Shown piece after piece: positions 59,075 through 64,000 of a stretch of 64,000 bases of DNA. Each line of letters begins with the position of its first letter. Position 1 is the stretch's first letter. A program made the position numbers and the translations under genes. Source of the DNA: Polytrichum commune (taxonomy: Eukaryota; Streptophyta; Polytrichopsida; Polytrichales; Polytrichaceae); NCBI GenBank assembly GCA_950295325.1, contig OX485808.1:32570527-32634526 (forward strand), in the 5' to 3' direction. The notes under the pieces were generated by a model that worked only from the letters and a program-made list of their open reading frames with translations, did no database searches and was not told where the DNA came from.

Positions 59075-59845
59075 TGTCACGGACCTCAATCGCTCATAAA
59101 TAATACAATAAAAATTTACATTCAATACAATAATTACGAACTTTCAATGAAGTGTATGTAAAAACTTCACCCTTAACAACTACGATGTGATTGACTATAA
59201 GCTCAAACCACCCGACCATAGGAGAGAGACAAAGGACCCTCTCTCCTCCCCCGAGCTTCCGGTTATGCCAAAGGCACTACTTTTACTTTTATTTCCAAAT
59301 ATAGTAAACATTTATAGCTCTAGCTTTAGTTATACTATGAATCTTCTATCTTTGGTTCATGTAGAACCTTCTTCCACCTTTTGACTCAATCACATTCTTC
59401 CAATTGGAATTATTTAATTCCAACTTGATTTATTCATCCATTCTTTTAGTTGGAACTTTCTAATTCCAACTCGATTCATCTATCCATTGAGGGTTGTCTA
59501 ACTCCAATGTATAACATTTGTCCACTAGGAGTTGTCTAAATCTTATTCATATCTTCTAGTTTGAGTTATCTAACTCCAATATAAAGATCTTCCAAAGGAA
59601 GGTGTCTAACTCCCGTGCACAATTTGTTCATGGGTTGTCTAGCCCTTGTGCACGATTCATTCACAGGTTGTCTAGCCTTGTACACAATTCATTCATGGTT
59701 TGTCTAGCTTATTTCTTCTTGTGGAATTGTCTGACTTCAATGACCATATGCTCACATGCTAAATACATCAAAGTATGGTTAGTCATCATTCATCCCCAAT
59801 CAATCAGTCAATCTCTTAATCAAGGTACCATTGGGGTACATTACA
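59075..59845 (-). repeat. 3' LTR of the Ty3/gypsy element (~770 bp)
   Basis: Begins on the minus strand with TGTAATGTACCCC at 59,845, directly after the polypurine tract AAGGGGGGAGA (59,847-59,859 as read on plus: TCTCTCCCCCCTT). A plausible end is GGTCCGTGACA at 59,075. The LTR is rich in short local repeats of AGTTAGACAACTC and TGTCTAGCCCTTGTGCAC (59,450-59,720). The lower border is less certain than the upper. Confidence 0.65.
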
Positions 59846-59859
59846 ATCTCTCCCCCCTT

Positions 59860-61800
59860 AAAACATGTCATTGCCCTTAATGACAAAATTGGAGTAGTCT
59901 CGTCTAAAATCAATATTGCTCTCCCAAAAGGCTTTGTCTTATGGATAATCTTTCCACTTCACCAAAAATCTTCGGAATGATATATTTCATAGATGATGTT
60001 TATCTGCCTGGAAGATAGTTTTATGTTCTCCTAACAATTTTTTTTCAAGAACTACCTTAGGAAGCTCATGTGGTACATGATTAGGATCAAGCACATACTT
60101 CCTTGATAAGCTCACATGAAAAAACATTATGTATTTTCCAGTCATCATGTAGCTTTGGTTCATAAGCAATTAGTCCAGTTTTCTTAACAATATCAAAAGA
60201 CCACAAAACCTATGAGACCATTTTTTTGACTTTCCCAACTTCAATCTTCATCTTTGAGGTGTGACTTTCAAGGAAACTCTCTTTACCTCATATTCTTGAG
60301 AACTTATTTTCTTATCAACATAGTGCTTAAATCTATCTTGAGCACTCTTTATGCTCATTTTCACTGACTCAATGGCTTTATTCATTTTTCTAATCATTTG
60401 ATTGACACTTTCAAACCTTGAGTTAGGGGTTGAAATAGTCATTAGAGTCTTATAATCATGTCCAAATAAAGCAAAAATGGACTGGACAAAGCAAAGAATG
60501 GACTACAACTAATACTATTATGCATTTTTTGGTTATACACAAATTCTCTCTCTCTCACACATACACACACACACACACACACAACCATTTGTCCCAAGAT
60601 TGTTGCCTCTTACCCACATACATTCGAAGCATGTTATACACAAATTCTCTCTCTCTCACTCACACACACACACACACACACACACAACCATTTGTCCCAA
60701 GATTGTTGCCTCTTACCCACATACATTCGAAGTATGTTATACACAAATTCTCTCTCTCTCACTCACACACACACACACACACACACACAACCATTTGTCC
60801 CAAGATTGTTGCCTCTTACCCACATACATTCGAAGCATGTCTTCAATAAATCTATTCATTTGTTTAGTTTGACCATTTGTCTCAAGATGAAAGCAGTGCC
60901 ATAATTGATTTTGGTTTCACACATCTTGAAGAGCATGGGCTAAAGTTCACTCAAAAACTTTGGATCCCGCTCACCGATGATTTGTATTGGCCATCCATGA
61001 ATCTTAAAGACATTTCTCATGAACATATTGGCTACACTAGAACTTGTCACTATTGTGAACGCCATAATAAAATGGGATATCTTTGTTAATTGATCAACAA
61101 TCATAAAGTTGCTATCATAATTAGATTGGGGCATAGGAAGACTCACAATAAAATCTATGTTAATTAATTCAAATTTTGAATTAGGCACCTCAAGTGGTTG
61201 CAAAAACCCGAGATTCTTAATTTGCTTAATTTTAGACCCTTGACACATTAAGCATCGCTCAACATGTTCATGCATATATTTTTTCATACCTGGCCAATAA
61301 TAATGGCATTTAATTATCATATATATCTTTTAGAATCCTAGATGGTTTGCTATCAAAATATCATGAAGATCATGCATAATATTGAGTCTATAATCTCCAA
61401 TGTTGGAAATACATAATCTTGTATTATACTATAAAATGTCATCCCTCAAATCATAAAATTTTAATTGTTCCATCTCTTCAACGTACCTAGATTTTTTAGA
61501 TATATTTTTAAATTGCAATTTAAATGTGACTACATTTGCTTAATGAGCTATAATTTCATCTATCAAAGAAGTCATCTATCAAAGAAGACTTCATATATAT
61601 TCCATATCAAAGTAAAATTCTAGAAGTAGTTTTATTTGCCTACATTGGCTTCTACTAAGGTTTGGTTGACTGGACAAGTACCTCAAAGATTGGTGGTCAA
61701 TCTCAATCTTAAACTTTGTTATCAACAGATAATGTCTCCACACTTTCAAAGCGTGAATTATTGCAAGCAATTTTCATGGACATGATAGTTTAATTATGCA
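59860..61800 (-). pseudogene. Ty3/gypsy pol relict (RNase H, integrase, chromodomain)
   Basis: The longest uninterrupted piece, 61,320-60,940, covers the H-H-C-C zinc finger and the start of the rve core (INIDFIVSLPMP, TKISHFI, IHGWPIQIIGERDP). The following pieces show INYGTAFHLETNGQTKQMN (near 60,900), FIEDMLRMYVGKRQQSWDKW (near 60,840), then after the triplicated segment MNKAIESVKMSIKSAQDRF and DKKISSQEYEVKRVSLKVTP (60,442-60,248), and HVSLSRKYVLDPNHVPHELP (about 60,113). This order is that of a gypsy integrase. Internal stops (for example before DKAFWESNIDF near 59,940) make it a pseudogene. The catalytic D,D,E set is not intact in one frame. Confidence 0.88.
60533..60845. repeat. Three tandem copies of a ~102-bp unit containing a (CA)n microsatellite
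   Basis: TTATACACAAATTCTCTCTC begins at 60,533, 60,634 and 60,737. Each unit has a CT run, a (CA)8-12 run, then AACCATTTGTCCCAAGATTG and CCACATACATTCGAAG. On the minus strand the non-microsatellite half encodes the integrase peptide MYVGKRQQSWDKW, so a coding segment of the retroelement was triplicated together with the adjoining microsatellite. Confidence 0.93.
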
Positions 61801-61874
61801 TAATTCAATTTCCAAGATTCGTAGATAAACACATGTTTGTCTTGCATCGAAATCCATTATTTGTAGGAGATGAA

Positions 61875-62165
61875 ACACAAAATTAGTGTGAGATGATGAG
61901 CAAATCCAAATTACGCGCACATAATTTGACCTCATAATTTTTGAAGTTTGATAGTTTAGCTAATATCAAAGATAAAAACATTTCAATACATGTCATATAG
62001 GTCCCCTCTGATACATTAATTTTTAAATCAAGAATGCTCACAAATCTACAACACGTAGACCATTCTTTACTAACTTCAATATTTGTATGTATGATCTTAG
62101 ATCCACAACTCACTACACACCAATCAATTAGGTGTGCGTTCAAGATAAGTGACCGAATTAGCCTT
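61875..62165. repeat. Degenerate dispersed repeat (family D), copy adjoining the retrotransposon
   Basis: Shares ATTAGTGTGAGATGATGAGC with 26,685 and the end segment TTAGATCCACAACTCACTAC ... GGTGTGCGTTCAAGATAAGT with 14,690-15,000. It probably truncates the 5' side of the retrotransposon. Confidence 0.45.
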
Positions 62166-62410
62166 GCTTATCTTATGTCATACAAATCTACAAAGTTTAA
62201 AGCCAACTCTCTCATCATGAAGACTATTATTACACGTGCTAATTAACTAGATTATGCTTACATTGAATTTATATATTGAGAGGAACAAGAATTGTCCACA
62301 ATTCACGATCTATTATAACTAAATGTTAATTACTTTATTTTTCCAGTTGTTGCATCTTTCCTCAATAAGATAGTACAATGATTATTGTTACACGAAAACA
62401 CCTTAATTTA

Positions 62411-62600
62411 GGGCCACTTTACACACGAGCCAAGGGTCGTGACCATGTAATGGTGAGGGCCCTTGACTTTCATTTAAAAATCATACCATGGGTGTTCGGA
62501 TAGCCATTTTGTGCAGTCACATGCCCTCAAGCATAGTGTGAAGTGATAATGGACCATGTTGAGGAACCATTGCATATTTATTTGTGAAAAAAGAGGATCA
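62411..62600. mobile_element. Truncated Tourist-like MITE (family 2)
   Basis: Preceded by TTA (62,408-62,410), GGGCCACTTTACACACGAGC and the next ~180 bp match the complement of the right half of 29,861-30,462, including ACCATGGGTGTT and AAGCATAGTGTGAAGTGA. The other terminal repeat is missing. The 3' border is approximate. Confidence 0.75.
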
Positions 62601-64000
62601 CCCCTACCTCAGTCATTGAATATCTTCCATTTTTGTTTCACTCTCATTTTTAAGTTTTAGATTGGTGAGGAAGGAAAGGAGAGCATGATGAATCATATTA
62701 AGAGAAGAAGGAGGATTTTTGTTGCATAAGCTTTATAATGGCATTTGCACATGATTGTGCGATGTGTGCTTGAAATGCAAGCATTGGTACTCAATGAAGA
62801 ATAAGAGAGCGCCTTGATTTTAAGCATTTGCTTTAAAAGTATGAACATGATTGATCATAGTATGTGAGCATTTGAGAGAAATTTAGGGTTCATTGATAGA
62901 TTATTATCGGGTTCTTTCATGGAAAAAATGTTCAAGCAAATAATTTGTTTGTTATATAATACATTCAAGTTTTTTTGTGATAGATTAGGTCCATATTTCC
63001 AAAAGAATAATGCATGTGTGAAATAGGCAATTTTAATTAAGAGTAGAGTTGCAATGTCATTACAAAGGCTTGGGACTTGAAATACCTTGTGCACAGTAGG
63101 ACAAGTGTATGGGGTCACTGAAAGTACAACTTTAGAAATTGTGAGAAAAATTTGTAGATTGGTATGACTTCATTTGCAACACAAATTTATAAAAATTTCA
63201 AGTTCAACACGGTTTTGGGTTTTAGTACTGGAATCTCAGGCATTTCATGGGATTCCTCACATTATCAAAGTAATTGATAGATCTCACATTTTATTTTCTG
63301 CACTTGTAATTGGATGAAAATTTATTATTATTGAGAATCATTTCACTTGGCTTTACTACAAGGTATTGTTAATACAAAACATGTGTTTTAGAATCATAAA
63401 TTCGGATGGGCAAGAAATATGCAGTATTGGACATTATTTCAACCGACAATTTTTTTCTTGAAAAAATGTATAAAAATATATTGTAACCTTAGAAAGTGTG
63501 CATATTCAATGTGGCCATGGATTTACATCCCATTTAAAGGTTGCTTGGAGGGTTTCAAAGGTTGAAGGACCAACTGGAAATTTATTCAAAGTTCTATTTG
63601 CATGTGCGTAGATTTTACTTTCGGGATTTTAAAAGACTGATAAACAATTTTTATGAGAAGGGTTGATATACCTTTGTGACACATGGTTAATATAGTTGCT
63701 ACATGTATTGTGTTACGTAATGTGTACACAATTAAGAATTATAAGTTAATAAGGAATGGTTAGAAAAAATAAAGTAAAATAAAAAAATATGTTATTAAGA
63801 TACAAACATGAAACGAGGATTTAAATAATAGCTATAAGTGAATAAGAGGTGTCATCAGTATTTTTAAAAATTAAAAAATAAATTATTTAAGAAATTATAG
63901 TGAAAATGAAAAAAATTGTTGGATGCTACAAAAATGCATATAGCAATAGCCAAATCATTATGATAAAATCATTTTGAAGACAATAAAATTTAGAATGCTA
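62601..64000. other. Intergenic AT-rich stretch, no gene recognised
   Basis: Very AT-rich with only short unsupported open frames. The last 400 bp is dominated by A/T runs. No element end was identified, and the window closes inside this region. Confidence 0.4.

Larger units (their letters stand above)
59075..61820 (-). mobile_element. Decayed Ty3/gypsy LTR retrotransposon with chromodomain tail, 5' part missing
   Basis: Read on the minus strand from about 61,820 down: an RNase H remnant (HALKVWRHYLL and DHQSLRYLSSQPNLS near 61,760-61,650), a linker ending in GDYRLNIMHDLHDILIANHL, the integrase zinc-finger (HYYWPGMKKYMHEHVERC near 61,305-61,260), the integrase core (about 61,140-60,940), the integrase C-terminal part, a chromodomain remnant (FLVKWKDYP near 59,960), a polypurine tract and the 3' LTR. 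Stops and frameshifts occur throughout. Reverse transcriptase, protease, gag and the 5' LTR are absent; dispersed repeat family D begins near 61,875. Dead copy. Confidence 0.87.

Noticed and set aside
60520-60904. Plus-strand open frames rich in His-Thr repeats
   Set aside because: They are translations of the (CA)n microsatellite units. The meaningful coding is on the minus strand (integrase relict).
1-64000. CRISPR arrays, operons, ribosome-binding sites and other bacterial features
   Set aside because: The sequence is eukaryotic nuclear DNA: introns, LTR elements, MITEs and a Pol III-type tRNA gene. No spacer-repeat array or gene clustering of prokaryotic kind is present.

Overview
The window is nuclear DNA of a plant, most likely a land plant. 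Support comes from plant-type introns (GT..AG), a RabD/Rab1 GTPase with a plant-like sequence, a plant F-box/kelch gene, a nuclear tRNA-Ala(CGC), chromodomain Ty3/gypsy debris and many small inverted-repeat elements with 3-bp TTA/TAA target duplications. The lineage cannot be fixed from sequence alone. The unusual C-terminus of the Rab protein and the F-box type fit a non-flowering plant, but this is only an impression.

Only about 15 percent of the window belongs to recognisable genes. (1) 5,643-8,616, minus: a nine-exon gene for the exosome ring subunit RRP46, with a 21-bp microexon. (2) 34,280-36,978, plus: a two-exon F-box/kelch-like gene. (3) 49,175-50,469, plus: a two-exon GNAT-family acetyltransferase, followed by three decayed copies of its 3' end. 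(4) 52,895-52,967, minus: tRNA-Ala(CGC). (5) 54,012-56,938, minus: an eight-exon Rab1/RabD small GTPase. All splice sites were chosen by hand from reading frame, GT/AG borders and family homology. The summed exon lengths are in frame for every gene.

The rest is repeat-rich intergenic DNA. Regions 0-5 kb, 9-34 kb, 37-49 kb and 57-64 kb hold: a 193-bp tandem array (1,879-2,845); several PIF/Harbinger (Tourist)-like MITE families with GGGCC termini; two solo LTRs of one family in opposite orientation (13,047-14,028 and 19,731-20,672); an eroded RNase-H-bearing retroelement split by a long foldback element (24.6-25.85 kb); a decayed Ty3/gypsy element with its 3' LTR and chromodomain tail (59,075-61,820); a cluster of inverted repeats rich in AACCGGTT, including an 80-bp loopless palindrome (42.69-47.16 kb); and paralogous segments that reveal empty insertion sites.

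The genes do not form a pathway. They are housekeeping or regulatory genes of RNA decay, secretory traffic and protein turnover, scattered among transposable-element debris. No clearly new multi-gene system was found. The most unusual items are the foldback/retroelement nest, the AACCGGTT inverted-repeat cluster (one arm of which forms the 3' flank of the F-box gene), the tandem triplication of an integrase segment together with a CA microsatellite, and the GNAT gene with its trail of 3' copies.
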